A stretch of 64,000 bases of DNA from Oscillospiraceae bacterium (lineage in GTDB: Bacteria; Bacillota; Clostridia; Oscillospirales; Acutalibacteraceae): the NCBI GenBank assembly GCA_910574935.1, contig CAJTCU010000003.1, positions 1 to 64,000 of the forward strand, written 5' to 3'. Positions 44,260-53,449 of this stretch are shown here, piece after piece; position 1 is the stretch's first letter, and the number at the start of each line of letters is the position of its first letter. Position numbers and translations under genes: made by a program. The notes under the pieces were generated by a model. That model searched no databases. It saw only the letters and a program-made list of their open reading frames with translations, and was not told the origin of the DNA.

Positions 44260-45093
44260 TTACTTGCCGTTTCTGCGGCGAACGATAAACTTATCGCTGG
44301 CCTTATGGTGCTTGCGGGTCTTGTAACCCAGGGCCGGCTTGCCCCAGGGAGTCACGGGGCCCGGGCGTCCCACGGGGCTCTTGCCCTCGCCGCCGCCGTG
44401 GGGGTGGTCGTTGGGGTTCATCACGCTGCCGCGCACGGTGGGCCGCCAGCCCATGTGGCGCTTACGGCCAGCCTTGCCAATTTTCACATTCTCGTGGTCA
44501 ATATTGCTCACCTGGCCGATAGAGGCCATGCAGGTTTCCGGCACATTGCGCAGCTCGCCGCTGGGCAGGCGCAGCAGGGCCATGCCGTTCTCTTTGGCCA
44601 TCAGCTGGGCCATAATGCCCGCGGCCCGGGCCAGCTGGGCGCCTTTGCCGGGATACAGCTCCACATTGTGGATAAAGGTGCCTGTGGGGATATTCTTTAG
44701 GGGCAGGGCATTGCCGGGCTTAATGTCCGCCTCGGCGCCGGAAACCACCTTGTCCCCTACCTTAATGCCGTTGGGGGCAATGATGTAGCGCTTCTCGCCA
44801 TCCTCATACTGCACCAAGGCGATAAACGCCGAACGGTTGGGGTCATACTCAATGGTCAGCACAGTGGCGGGCACATCATGCTTCTGGCGCTTAAAGTCGA
44901 TAATCCGGTACTTTTTCCGGTTGCCGCCGCCCCGGTGGCGCACGGTGATTCTGCCATAGCTGTTGCGGCCGGACTTGTTGCTCAGAGGGGCCAAAAGGCT
45001 CTTCTCCGGCCCGTCCTTAGAGAGGACGGTGTAGTCCGTGACGGACATGTTCCGCCTGGCCGCGGTAGTAGGCTTATAATTTTTAATTGCCAT
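44260..45093 (-). CDS. rplB: 50S ribosomal protein L2
   Basis: 277 residues: [40 protein letters not shown] near the end, and the catalytic-region His in [21 protein letters not shown]2 is needed for subunit joining and peptidyl transfer. AGGAGAGTGAA precedes the ATG. Confidence 0.98.
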   Translation of the reverse strand: MAIKNYKPTTAARRNMSVTDYTVLSKDGPEKSLLAPLSNKSGRNSYGRITVRHRGGGNRKKYRIIDFKRQKHDVPATVLTIEYDPNRSAFIALVQYEDGEKRYIIAPNGIKVGDKVVSGAEADIKPGNALPLKNIPTGTFIHNVELYPGKGAQLARAAGIMAQLMAKENGMALLRLPSGELRNVPETCMASIGQVSNIDHENVKIGKAGRKRHMGWRPTVRGSVMNPNDHPHGGGEGKSPVGRPGPVTPWGKPALGYKTRKHHKASDKFIVRRRNGK

Positions 45094-45142
45094 GTCTACT
45101 GTTCACTCTCCTGGTAATTAAGATAACTGGCGCGGCCTTTTA

Positions 45143-45433
45143 TCAGACCATGCTCTCAAAGAACTCGATGGTCTTGCTGTCCTCGGTCAGGGTTACCACA
45201 GCCTTTTTCCAGCTCTTGGTATAGCCCTGGTTGCGGCCCTGCCTGCGCAGCCTGCCGCGCACATGGAGGGTGTTCACCTTGCCCACCTTTACGCCAAAGG
45301 CGGCCTCTACGGCCCGCTTTACATCGATCTTGGTGGCGGTTTTATCTACCTCGAAGGTGTATTTCTTCTGGGCGTTGCCATCCATGGTCTTTTCGGTGAT
45401 GATGGGGCGGATAATGATGTCATGGGCCTCCAT
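45143..45433 (-). CDS. rplW: 50S ribosomal protein L23
   Basis: 96 residues: [60 protein letters not shown]. Docking site for trigger factor and SRP at the tunnel exit. Its ATG shares one base with the rplD stop (TAATG), so translation is coupled. Confidence 0.98.
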   Translation of the reverse strand: MEAHDIIIRPIITEKTMDGNAQKKYTFEVDKTATKIDVKRAVEAAFGVKVGKVNTLHVRGRLRRQGRNQGYTKSWKKAVVTLTEDSKTIEFFESMV

Positions 45434-46056
45434 TACGCGTACACCTCCTCTATCTTCGCTACGGCGCCCTGTACTACAATGAACTTATCGGCGCCCAAAA
45501 TATCGTATACGTTCAGGGTATTCACCTGGGCGGTTTTTACCCCGGGAATGTTCCTGGCGGAGGCGATCACCTTTTCGTCCACGCTGTCCAGCACGATCAG
45601 GGCCTTTTTCTCGCTGCCAATGGCCTTGAGCATGGCCGCGATCTCCTTGGTCTTGTAGGCGTCCAGGGCGATCTTATCGATGACCACCATCTCGCCGTCT
45701 TGCACCTTGGAGGAAAGGGCGGATTTCATTGCCAGCCGCCGCACCTTTTTGTTTAGGGTATAGCGGTACTCCCGGGGCTTCGGGGCAAAGACAATGCCGC
45801 CGTGGGTCCACTGGGGGGACCGGGTGCTGCCCTGGCGGGCCCGTCCGGTGCCCTTCTGACGCCAAGGCTTGCGGCCGCCGCCGGAGACCTCGCTGCGGGT
45901 CAGGGCGCTTTGGGTGCCCTGGCGCTGGTTGGCCAAATAGTTCTTGACCATATCGTTCATCACAGGGACATTCGGCTCAATGCCAAAGACCGCGTCAGAA
46001 AGCTCCTGCCGGCCCACTTCCTTGCCCTGCATATTTAAAACTGCTACGCTTGCCAT
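45433..46056 (-). CDS. rplD: 50S ribosomal protein L4
   Basis: 207 residues: [20 protein letters not shown], the tunnel loop [20 protein letters not shown] and [20 protein letters not shown], and [20 protein letters not shown]. In E. coli L4 also represses the S10 operon by acting on its leader; the leader in this window may be a comparable target. GGGAGGAGGAAG precedes the ATG. Confidence 0.98.
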   Translation of the reverse strand: MASVAVLNMQGKEVGRQELSDAVFGIEPNVPVMNDMVKNYLANQRQGTQSALTRSEVSGGGRKPWRQKGTGRARQGSTRSPQWTHGGIVFAPKPREYRYTLNKKVRRLAMKSALSSKVQDGEMVVIDKIALDAYKTKEIAAMLKAIGSEKKALIVLDSVDEKVIASARNIPGVKTAQVNTLNVYDILGADKFIVVQGAVAKIEEVYA

Positions 46057-46073
46057 TCTACTTCCTCCTCCCC

Positions 46074-46706
46074 TTATGCTTTCACGCTGTCGCGCACAAT
46101 GACGATACCGCCGTTGGGGCCGGGGATCGCGCCCTTGATGGCGATCAAATTGTTTTCGGCGTCCACTTTGGCCACCGTCAGATTCTGCACGGTGACCGTC
46201 TCGGCGCCCAGGTGGCCGGCCATCTTCAGGCCCTTAAACACCCTGGAAGGGGACGAGCACGCGCCGTTAGAGCCGCCGTGGCGGGCCACAGGGCCGCTGC
46301 CGTGGGTCTCCTTCAGCCGGTGGAAGTTCCACCGCTTAATCACGCCCGCGTAGCCCTTGCCCTTGCTTTGGCCCGTCACGTCCACCCGCTCGCCCGCGGC
46401 AAAAGCGTCCGCCTTAATCAGGTCGCCCACATTCAGGGCGCTGGTGTCCTCCAGCCGCAGCTCCTTCAGGGTCTTTTTGGGGGCTACATCGCTCTTTTTA
46501 AAATGCCCGGTCATGGGTTTGTTCACCCGCTGGGGCTTCTGGTCGCCAAAGCCCACCTGCACCGCGTCATAGCCATCGTTTTCCACCGTTTTCTTCTGGG
46601 TGACCACACAGGGGCCGGCCTCTACCACCGTGACGGGGATCACCTTTCCCTTGTCGTCGAAGATCTGGGTCATGCCGATCTTCTTGCCAATGATGCCTTT
46701 TTTCAT
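46074..46706 (-). CDS. rplC: 50S ribosomal protein L3
   Basis: 210 residues: [60 protein letters not shown], and the end [20 protein letters not shown]. Starts assembly near the peptidyl-transferase centre. AGAAAGGAAAG precedes the ATG. Confidence 0.98.
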   Translation of the reverse strand: MKKGIIGKKIGMTQIFDDKGKVIPVTVVEAGPCVVTQKKTVENDGYDAVQVGFGDQKPQRVNKPMTGHFKKSDVAPKKTLKELRLEDTSALNVGDLIKADAFAAGERVDVTGQSKGKGYAGVIKRWNFHRLKETHGSGPVARHGGSNGACSSPSRVFKGLKMAGHLGAETVTVQNLTVAKVDAENNLIAIKGAIPGPNGGIVIVRDSVKA

Positions 46707-46816
46707 TGCCTATTCTTTCCTTTCTGCTCCCGGGGCAGTTTGCCCCGCTAGGTTATTGGTCGATAAGCTTTCCCGCGCCTACCGACGTGACCCTCCGCTT
46801 TCTCGGTTGGTTGGGA

Positions 46817-47128
46817 TCAGAGCTTAATCTCAATCTCAACGCCGGCGGGGAGTTCCAGGCCCATCAGGGCTTCCACGGTCTTGTTGCTGGGCCTTAGGAT
46901 GTCGATCAGCCTTTTGTGGGTACGCATCTCAAACTGCTCACGACTGTCCTTATACTTATGAACAGCCCGCAGAATGGTAATGATCTGCTTTTCCGTGGGC
47001 AGCGGCACCGGGCCCGAAACCCTGGCGCCCGTGCGCTTTGCGGTAGCTACGATCTTCTCTGACGATTGGTCCACCAGCTGGTGGTCGTACCCCTTAATTC
47101 TGATCCGGATTTTTTCTTTGACTGCCAC
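46817..47128 (-). CDS. rpsJ: 30S ribosomal protein S10
   Basis: 103 residues: [59 protein letters not shown]. First gene of the operon; also part of the NusB-NusE antitermination complex. AGGAGGCGGTAATAAAGTG precedes the ATG. The strongest nearby promoter is at 47527-47555, with a leader of about 390 nt. Confidence 0.98.
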   Translation of the reverse strand: MAVKEKIRIRIKGYDHQLVDQSSEKIVATAKRTGARVSGPVPLPTEKQIITILRAVHKYKDSREQFEMRTHKRLIDILRPSNKTVEALMGLELPAGVEIEIKL

Positions 47129-47520
47129 TTTATTACCGCCTCCTAAAATAGTACTTTTGGGCGTTCTGTAAGATTAAGTTTTTCACCACTGTCCCGGGTG
47201 TTTCACCCTTTGACATAGAAAAACCGGCGAACCGCGCCAAAGCACGGAACCCGGGGACAGAGTTCAAAAACCACATGATCCTCCAAACAGCACAACCCGG
47301 CCTACTGGGAGCAGTCCCAGCGGTTCCCGCTATTCAGATTCCCTTCGCCCGGTTTAAAATCGGACATACTCCACGGAAAAACCGGCCGGGTTTGCTTAGC
47401 AAACCCATGAAGCCGCAACCTCCCGCTTCAACGCCACGGCATGCCGCCGTACCCAATTCTTGGGATTTTTGTAAGGACCTCCCCACTTTTTAGATGGAAA
47501 TCGCCCTTTAGCAGTCGTAC
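47129..47520 (-). promoter_or_regulatory. Leader of the S10 operon
   Basis: About 390 nt between the candidate promoter and rpsJ, gene-free on both strands. Stems on the minus strand: GGGTTTGC/GCAAACCC, GGGACTG/CAGTCCC-type hairpin near 47310, and CTGTCCCCGGGT pairing with ACCCGGGACAG just before rpsJ. Probably controls the operon by a ribosomal protein (L4 in other bacteria), but this leader does not obviously match the E. coli one. Confidence 0.5.
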
Positions 47521-47526
47521 CAGTGT

Positions 47527-47555
47527 ATATTACCACAACCGGCGGTGTTTTGCAA
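47527..47555 (-). promoter_or_regulatory. Candidate promoter of the S10 operon
   Basis: Minus strand: TTGCAA (47550-47555), 17 bp, TAATAT (47527-47532). Both boxes deviate from consensus but the spacing is ideal and no better pair is seen upstream of rpsJ. Confidence 0.5.
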
Positions 47556-47747
47556 GTGTTTTTTTGAATTTTTTCCTTTATCCTGTGGGGTTCTCTCCAG
47601 AGCTCTTGCCCGGGGCAGAGCCGCCAGGTTCCCAACTTAACATAAATTTTCATCTTCTTCTTTCGCCAGAACCACTCCCTTCCCCGCGCCTCTTTTCCCA
47701 CAACCAGCATTTTTCCTGAGAAACTGTGGATTTCTCTCACCCGGCAA

Positions 47748-47780
47748 GCGACATTTATTTCTCTTTTATAGAGGTATAAT
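47748..47780 (+). promoter_or_regulatory. spoIIE: Candidate spoIIE promoter with 21-bp spacer
   Basis: GCGACA at 47748-47753 and TATAAT at 47775-47780 are 21 bp apart. The spoIIE promoter of Bacillus subtilis has the same unusual spacing and needs Spo0A. On the opposite strand ATGTCGCTT overlaps the -35 and is a partial 0A box. Confidence 0.5.
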
Positions 47781-47833
47781 TTCTAGGCTACCAGCATAGG
47801 TGGTTTCCCATAATCCTATTTTAATGTGAGGCG

Positions 47834-50182
47834 GTGTCATTGATGGAATTGACAAAAATTAAGGAAAACCTGCTAAACCTGGGCGGGCAGCTGCGGACAG
47901 GCTATGCCCACAAGGCTATGATTTCGGCAGGCAGTTTTGCGGCAGGGATGGTTTGCTCCCGGGGGCTGATGTTTGGCAAATACGCCCCTTTTGGGGTAGC
48001 TGTGGCTGCCAGTGTGCCCCGAGAGGGCCTATGGGCGGCAGCGCTGGGGGCTTTTTTGGGCTACTTGCTGCCCTCGCCGGTGTATGTACCCGTGCGCTAT
48101 GTGGCCGCCCTGGTGGCGGTTTCGGCCATCCGCTGGTCCCTTTCGGAGCTGAAAAATATCAACACCCACCCCCTCTTTGCGCCCCTGGCAGCCTTTCTTC
48201 CACTACTGTTGACGGGTATGACCATGGTGTTCCTTAACGGCTCTGTGACCTACACCGCGGCCCTGTACCTGGCGGAGTCCTTCCTGGGGGCAGGCAGCGC
48301 CTATTTTCTTACCCGGGCGGGAAATCTGCTTTTGGGCTTTTCCGCAGAGGGCCGGGCCCGCAGGGGAGTATTCGACAGCGGCGATGTGGCCTGCCTAACC
48401 GTCAGCTTGGGTATTGTGGTGCTGGCTTTTTCTCAGGTGAACGTTTTTGGGGTTTCGGTGGGCCGCATTTTAATGGTGCTTTTGGTCGTATACTGCGCCC
48501 GGGCTGGGGGGATTGCCGGGGGCGCCGTGGCCGGGGTCTCCGCCGGGGCCATACAGGGGCTCTCCACCGCCGGCCTCTCTTACCTTTCGGGGGCCTATGG
48601 CCTGGGCGGGCTTATGGCCGGGGTGTTCGCGCCCATGGGCAAAGTGGCCGCGGCTGTGGCCTTTATTATATCTCATGGAGTGGCGTCTTTGCAAGTGGGG
48701 GCCGGGGACGCCCAAATTTTCACCGGCGCCATTGAGGTAGCCGTGGCCACGGTGCTGTACATGTTTCTACCCAAAAGCCGCCGGATTGGAGAACTCTTCG
48801 GCCTGCGGGCAGATTCTCTTTCCGGCGGGGCCCTGCGGGGGAACATTGTCATGCGGCTGAAGTACGCCGCTCAGGCCCTGACCAGCGTATCCGCCTCGGT
48901 GGAAGAGATCTCTAAAAAGCTTAGCAATATCTGCGCCCCCAACCTACAGGGGGTCTACAACCGCTCTACCGAGACCATCTGCGCTGGCTGCGGCATGAGC
49001 ACGGTCTGTTGGCGGAAGTACAAGGACGAAACCCTGCAAAATTTTGCCCAGCTCTCCCGGCCCCTGAAGGAAAAGGAGCGCCTGGAGACCTGCGACTTTA
49101 CCAAGGAATTTTCTGGCCGCTGCTGCCGGGTGGGAGAGATGCGGGACGAGCTGAACAAAAACTATGCCCGTTACTTAATGAAAGAATCCGCCGAGCTGCG
49201 TTCCGCCCAGGTGCGGGAGGTGGTGGAAGGGCATTTCCACACCACAGCCGGTATTTTGGAAGAGATGGCCGGGGAATTTTCCATGTACCAGCATTTTGAT
49301 GAAGAGGCTGCCAGCCGGGTGGCCACCATCCTTCGGGAAAACGGGGTGACGCCCCTGGAGGTCTGCTGCCGGGTGGACAAGTTCGGCCGTATGTCGATAG
49401 AGGCGGAAATCAGCCGGGAGCGCCAAAAGCGCCTGAACCGCTCCGCTTTTACCCGGGAGATTTCCGCTGCCTGCGGGCGGGTATTCTCGCCCCCCTGTGT
49501 CAGCAATACAGCGGACGCCTGCCGCATCCAGATGTGCCAGCGGCCCCTTTTAGAGGTAGGCCGGGGATTTGCCCAATATTGCGCTGGGGGAGGAGCCTTT
49601 TGCGGGGACAGTACCAATGTGTTCTATGATGGCTGCGGCCGGCTGATTGCGGTACTTAGCGACGGCATGGGCACCGGGGGACGGGCCGCTGTGGACGGGG
49701 CCATGACCTCGGCTATGGCAGAGAGCCTTTTGAAGGCCGGCATTGGTTTTGACAGTATGCTGCAAACCGTGAACTCGGCCCTGATCGCCAAGTCCGGGGA
49801 TGAGTCTTTAGCCACTATGGACGTGACCAGCATTGATCTGTTTACAGGCCGGACCGAGTTCCGCAAAGCGGGGGCCGCCTGCACAGTGGTGCGCAGAGGA
49901 AGGCGCAGCGAGGTAATCGAGGCCAGCAGCGTGCCGGTGGGCATTATGCCAGGGGTGGAGTTCGTCCGCTGCCAGCGGGATCTTTCCGCCGGGGACTTAA
50001 TCGTGATGGTGTCTGACGGCGTAGTAGCCACAGGATATGAATGGCTGGTCGACCAGGTGATGGCCTGGGAGGAAGACGAAAACCCCAACCTGCTGGCCCA
50101 GCGGGTGGCGGATGAGGCCAAAAAGCGGCGAAGCGACGGCCACGAGGACGATGTGACGGTGCTAGTTTTGACACTGCAATAA
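47834..50182 (+). CDS. spoIIE: Stage II sporulation protein E, PPM-type phosphatase
   Basis: 782 residues; the listed start is GTG at 47834, and an ATG three codons later is equally possible after GAGGCGG. Residues about 25-320 form ten membrane helices (FAAGMVCSRGLMFGKYAPFG at the start). The central cytosolic region carries a Cys cluster (CAGCGMSTVCW). Residues about 560-782 are the PP2C domain: SDGMGTGGRAAVDGAM with metal Asp, SIDLFTGRTEFRKAGAACTV, and MVSDGVVATGYE. It dephosphorylates SpoIIAA to activate sigma-F and shapes the polar septum. Strong evidence for an endospore former. Confidence 0.96.
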   Translation: MSLMELTKIKENLLNLGGQLRTGYAHKAMISAGSFAAGMVCSRGLMFGKYAPFGVAVAASVPREGLWAAALGAFLGYLLPSPVYVPVRYVAALVAVSAIRWSLSELKNINTHPLFAPLAAFLPLLLTGMTMVFLNGSVTYTAALYLAESFLGAGSAYFLTRAGNLLLGFSAEGRARRGVFDSGDVACLTVSLGIVVLAFSQVNVFGVSVGRILMVLLVVYCARAGGIAGGAVAGVSAGAIQGLSTAGLSYLSGAYGLGGLMAGVFAPMGKVAAAVAFIISHGVASLQVGAGDAQIFTGAIEVAVATVLYMFLPKSRRIGELFGLRADSLSGGALRGNIVMRLKYAAQALTSVSASVEEISKKLSNICAPNLQGVYNRSTETICAGCGMSTVCWRKYKDETLQNFAQLSRPLKEKERLETCDFTKEFSGRCCRVGEMRDELNKNYARYLMKESAELRSAQVREVVEGHFHTTAGILEEMAGEFSMYQHFDEEAASRVATILRENGVTPLEVCCRVDKFGRMSIEAEISRERQKRLNRSAFTREISAACGRVFSPPCVSNTADACRIQMCQRPLLEVGRGFAQYCAGGGAFCGDSTNVFYDGCGRLIAVLSDGMGTGGRAAVDGAMTSAMAESLLKAGIGFDSMLQTVNSALIAKSGDESLATMDVTSIDLFTGRTEFRKAGAACTVVRRGRRSEVIEASSVPVGIMPGVEFVRCQRDLSAGDLIVMVSDGVVATGYEWLVDQVMAWEEDENPNLLAQRVADEAKKRRSDGHEDDVTVLVLTLQ

Positions 50183-50258
50183 GAGGTATCCATTCCTGCG
50201 GTTCAAAAAGGGACTGCGCCTCTTTTGGACCAACAGCAAAACTATTTGCTTCAAAACG

Positions 50259-50411
50259 AGGGCTCGTTTGAAAAATTGAAATTACCGTTTTTTGCTTATA
50301 AGCGGCCGCTTTCTGTGTCGAAAATGACAGTACCCCTTGTGGTTTTCTCCTTGAAGTTCACCTCTTCTGGGCAAAAACACCTCATTTCCCCTATTTTTAA
50401 CCAAACCCCAG
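50259..50411 (+). mobile_element. MITE family 2, copy a (153 bp, diverged)
   Basis: Starts AGGGCTCGTTTGAAAAATTG and shares interior blocks with copies at 51147-51310 and, inverted, 61691-61875 (GGCCGCTTTCTGTG, CCCCTTGTGGTTTTCTCC, ACCTCTTCTGGGCAAAAA). The right end is degenerate (AACCAAACCCCAG against the expected TTCAAACAAGCCCT). It lies next to family-1 copy B. Confidence 0.7.
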
Positions 50412-50423
50412 CCAGAACATTTT

Positions 50424-50588
50424 TAAGGCAATACCGCACAATTCTAAGTACCGTATTGCACAGTCAGATTTTTCGTCAGCGTGTACAGATTGAGCGCCGT
50501 CCATCTCACCATTGACAAGCGAAAGCTGTGCGCTATCACGGAAAATGTCCAAGCAAGACGGTGCTTAGAATTGTGCGGTGTTGTCTTA
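50424..50588 (+). mobile_element. MITE family 1, copy B (165 bp)
   Basis: Best preserved copy: the first 30 and last 30 bases are inverted repeats with three mismatches (TAAGGCAATACCGCACAATT and its partner TAAGACAACACCGCACAATT). Both ends read TTAA with the flank. Interior as in copy A (4500-4664). No coding capacity. Confidence 0.9.
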
Positions 50589-50607
50589 AGTAGGTTTACA
50601 AAAAAAG

Positions 50608-50640
50608 GAGCCATGCCCTTTTGCGGGGCATGGCTCTTTT
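50608..50640. terminator. Strong bidirectional terminator
   Basis: GAGCCATGCCC pairs with GGGCATGGCTC across a 7-nt loop; four T follow on the plus strand and seven on the minus strand. Confidence 0.85.
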
Positions 50641-50645
50641 CTGGA

Positions 50646-50738
50646 TTATCCTTTGTCGAAGGAAGGGTTGAAGGCGTAGAAATTTTTGCTGTCCAGCCGG
50701 TCGGTGAGAATACGCAGTCCCTCGCCGAAATGGGCCAT
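50646..50738 (-). pseudogene. Possible C-terminal gene stump
   Basis: A 30-codon frame ends LDSKNFYAFNPSFDKG, right before the strong minus-strand terminator, which suggests the 3' end of a former gene. A TAA stands just upstream of its first ATG, so the gene body is gone. I do not recognise the family. Confidence 0.3.
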
Positions 50739-50981
50739 TTAAGTAGGTGCGAATTTTCCTTATACTTTCTAGGGCTTGTGAAGATTCAACCCGGCGGAAA
50801 TAAAAAGAAATTATCCAGTTGTCCTTTTCCAGGTTATTCTTGACAGCCCAATATACGGTTTGCCATAAATCTGCTCGACCAGGAAATACGCAGCGGCTTT
50901 ACGCATATCATCATAATAAGCGGAATGGACCTGGATTCTACCGCCACGCCCCTCTGCGGGTCAATTTTAGGAGGCATTACC

Positions 50982-51137
50982 ATGGCAAATTTGAAGCAAG
51001 AATACATTGACATAAAAGATGTGAAACACCACGTGGAGCATCTTACAATCCCGGAGCAGGAGAACTCTGACCGGGAACAGCTTGTGCGGGAATTGTTTAT
51101 TCTGCTCACCAAATCCACTAAGAAACTTCCTACCTAA
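50982..51137 (+). CDS. Small protein before the recombinase, unknown function
   Basis: 51 residues beginning MANLKQEYIDIKDVKHHVEH; charged, probably helical, ending RELFILLTKSTKKLPT. TTAGGAGG, 8 bp before the ATG, is a strong ribosome binding site, so the gene looks real even though short. It lies between MITE copies and 290 bp before a serine recombinase. No motif recognised. Confidence 0.5.
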   Translation: MANLKQEYIDIKDVKHHVEHLTIPEQENSDREQLVRELFILLTKSTKKLPT

Positions 51138-51146
51138 GGCCGACTT

Positions 51147-51310
51147 AGGGCTGGTTTGAAACATGGAAAACGCCGTCTTTTTACCCAGAAGCGGCCCTCT
51201 TCCGCGCCGAAAACCCTTGTAATATAGCAAGGACCCCTTGCGGTTTTTTCCTGGAAGCGGACCACTTCTGGTCAAAAATCCGTCATTTCCTCTATGTTCC
51301 AACAAGCCCT
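51147..51310 (+). mobile_element. MITE family 2, copy b (164 bp)
   Basis: Starts AGGGCTGGTTTGAAACATGG and ends with the inverted partner (CAACAAGCCCT). Flanks read TA at both ends, consistent with a TA target. It is in opposite orientation to the copy at 61691-61875, as its reverse complement contains AACATAGAGGAAATGACGG. No gene. Confidence 0.85.
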
Positions 51311-51423
51311 AGTCCCAAGAGTTCTTGCTGGATTTTTGCGGAGCAAAATGGACCCTTCCCATAAAAAAAAGTAGGACGTCCACTTTGCTGGCACTTTACC
51401 ATAAAGAAGGGAAGGGTGTCAAA

Positions 51424-52953
51424 ATGGCCATTGTACTCTATGCCCGTAAGTCCGTAGAGCGGGAAAATAGTATTAGCTGCGATACTCAGCTAGAGTACTG
51501 CAAATCCATGCTCAGGCCTGACGAGCGGGACGAGAAAATAATTTCCATTGTGGACAACGGCTTTTCCGGCGGCAACGTCAACCGGGATGGTTTTCAGAAA
51601 ATGATGAAGCTGATCCGACAGGGTACGGTTGGCAAGGTGATTGTCTACAAGCTGGACAGGATTAGCCGTTCTCTATCCGACTTTGTAAACATTTTACAGG
51701 AGTTTAAGGAATACGGTGTAGAGTTCCTGTCCTCCCAGGAATCCTTTGATACATCCTCGCCTTATGGGGAAATGCTGGTAAAACTGCTGATGGTGTTCGC
51801 CGAGTTTGAGCGGACATCCATTATCAGCCGGGTCACTCAGGCATATGCCCACCGCAGCGAAATGGGATTCTACATGGGTGGCCGCCAGCCCTATGGTTTT
51901 CTCCTGGTGCCAACCATGATCCACAGCGTCAAGACCAAGAAGCTGGAGCCTAGCCCCGGAGAGGCAGAGCAGGTTCGCTACATTTTTGAGAACTATGCCC
52001 AGGAAAACATATCTCTACGGCAGCTGCTGAAAATCTTGCTGGCAGAGGGCAAAGAGCCATTAAACGGCAGCAGCTGGACCACTGCGAAGCTGTCCGCAAT
52101 GCTTAAGAACCCCATCTATGTCAAAGCGGATGCCGATGTGTATGACTACTACGACCGCCACGGCGCGCAAATAACGGCGGACTTATCCCTGTTCACCGGC
52201 AAGTATGGGGCGCAGCTCTACGGCCATACCAAGCATGACCCAGAAAGCCCGGATTGGTCGGACATGAAGCTGGTTCTACTGTCCCATCCGGGCCTGGTGG
52301 ATTCCCATATCTGGCTGAAATGCCAGCGGAAGCTGGAGAAGAACCGCCAGATTGGAAACAGCTTCAGCAACCGCACCAGTTGGCTGGCCGGGAAGGTGGT
52401 CTGCGAGAAATGCGGGCATACCATGACCACCGTCAAGGGGAGGCCTAACAAGAACGGCCAGGCCCGGCGGTACTTCAACTGCACTGGAAAGACCCACAAG
52501 CGCACCTGCACTGGACCGAAAGTGACCATCTATGCCGAGGATCTAGAGAACATGGTCTATGACTGCATCCTCGAAAAGCTGGCCGATCTGAAGGACGTGG
52601 GCCCAACGGTTAAGAAGGCCGATTGCCCTGAGGTAAACGCACTGAAGCTACAGATTAAGGCCATTGAAAAATTGGAGCATAAGCTGGTAGACGCCCTGCT
52701 AACCAGTCCGTTTAACGATGCTCTTCTGTCATTGGCGAATCAAAGGTCCGCTCAGCTGAAAAAAGAGAAACAGGCTCTATATGACCGGCTGAAAGATTGG
52801 AAAAGCCGGGAGGATCAGACGGGCGCGGTGGCGAATTTGGCAAAATCTTGGCGGTCTGTTGATTACAACCGCAAGAAAGCGGTGGCGGGGATCATGATCC
52901 ATAAAATCGTGTTCGCCCAAGACGGCGGAGTGAAGATATTATGGAATATATAA
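51424..52953 (+). CDS. Large serine recombinase (resolvase/integrase)
   Basis: 509 residues from MAIVLYARKSVERENSISCD; a longer upstream frame lacks a ribosome binding site. Residues 1-150 are the catalytic domain: YARKS with the nucleophile Ser, DRISRSLSDFVNIL, and ERTSIISRVTQAYAHRSEMG. Residues about 160-280 form the Recombinase domain (GRQPYGFLLVP; LSAMLKNPIYV). A zinc ribbon at about 350-390 has CEKCGH and CTGKTHKRTC. A C-terminal coiled coil follows. Complete, so probably active: excises or inserts a mobile segment. A decayed relative lies at 63.2 kb. Confidence 0.94.
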   Translation: MAIVLYARKSVERENSISCDTQLEYCKSMLRPDERDEKIISIVDNGFSGGNVNRDGFQKMMKLIRQGTVGKVIVYKLDRISRSLSDFVNILQEFKEYGVEFLSSQESFDTSSPYGEMLVKLLMVFAEFERTSIISRVTQAYAHRSEMGFYMGGRQPYGFLLVPTMIHSVKTKKLEPSPGEAEQVRYIFENYAQENISLRQLLKILLAEGKEPLNGSSWTTAKLSAMLKNPIYVKADADVYDYYDRHGAQITADLSLFTGKYGAQLYGHTKHDPESPDWSDMKLVLLSHPGLVDSHIWLKCQRKLEKNRQIGNSFSNRTSWLAGKVVCEKCGHTMTTVKGRPNKNGQARRYFNCTGKTHKRTCTGPKVTIYAEDLENMVYDCILEKLADLKDVGPTVKKADCPEVNALKLQIKAIEKLEHKLVDALLTSPFNDALLSLANQRSAQLKKEKQALYDRLKDWKSREDQTGAVANLAKSWRSVDYNRKKAVAGIMIHKIVFAQDGGVKILWNI

Positions 52954-52989
52954 AAAGAACGCCTGGGAAATTCCTAGCGTTCTTTCTTT
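52954..52989 (+). terminator. Terminator of the recombinase gene
   Basis: AAAGAACGC (52954-52962) pairs with GCGTTCTTT (52977-52985) around an inner GGGAA/TTCC stem; a T-rich run follows. It begins immediately after the stop codon. Confidence 0.75.
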
Positions 52990-52999
52990 CGTGATGATT

Positions 53000-53164
53000 T
53001 AGGGCAACACCGCACCATTCTAAGCACCGTCTTGCTTGCAGATTTTCCGTGATAGCGCACAGCTTTCGCTTGTCAATGGTGAGATGGACGGCGCTCAATC
53101 TGTACTCTCTCACGAAAAATCTGACTGCCCAATACGGTACTTAGAATTGTGCGGTATTATCTTA
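53000..53164 (-). mobile_element. MITE family 1, copy C (165 bp, inverted)
   Basis: The reverse complement gives TAAGATAATACCGCACAATT at one end and the partner of AGGGCAACACCGCACCATT at the other, 165 bp long like copies A and B. Copies B and C thus flank the recombinase gene in opposite orientation. Flanks are TTAG rather than TTAA, so the target context is partly decayed. Confidence 0.85.
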
Positions 53165-53340
53165 GCGTTTCCGTTGATTTTGTAGTAAATCAACCGATAG
53201 CGAGGTATCGAACAAACTGAAATCGCCTTTTTTATGGCAAAACACTATGAAACCCAGCGTCCACATGAACTATGGGGCCAAGAAAGAACACAAGGACGTT
53301 TTTCTCTCCCTACGGGCAGCAACAGACGCCCGAGGCTACT

Positions 53341-53371
53341 AAAAATCCGGGCGCAAGCCGCGCCCGGATTT
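53341..53371 (-). terminator. Terminator of the histidine-kinase unit
   Basis: Twelve-bp stem AAATCCGGGCGC/GCGCCCGGATTT, then five T on the minus strand. It lies 79 bp after the stop of the kinase at 53450. Confidence 0.85.
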
Positions 53372-53449
53372 ACAGGAACTTGGGGCGTTCAGCCACCAGC
53401 AAGCGGCCCGCTATACCCGCTTCCTTTGTTAGCGCCTGCCCAATCGTTC

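Noticed and set aside
43591..44700. Plus-strand 369-codon ORF
   Set aside because: Antisense of rplV, rpsS and rplB, caused by high GC content.
47396..47740. Minus-strand 114-codon ORF before rpsJ
   Set aside because: No homology-like motif; it lies across the promoter and leader of the S10 operon.
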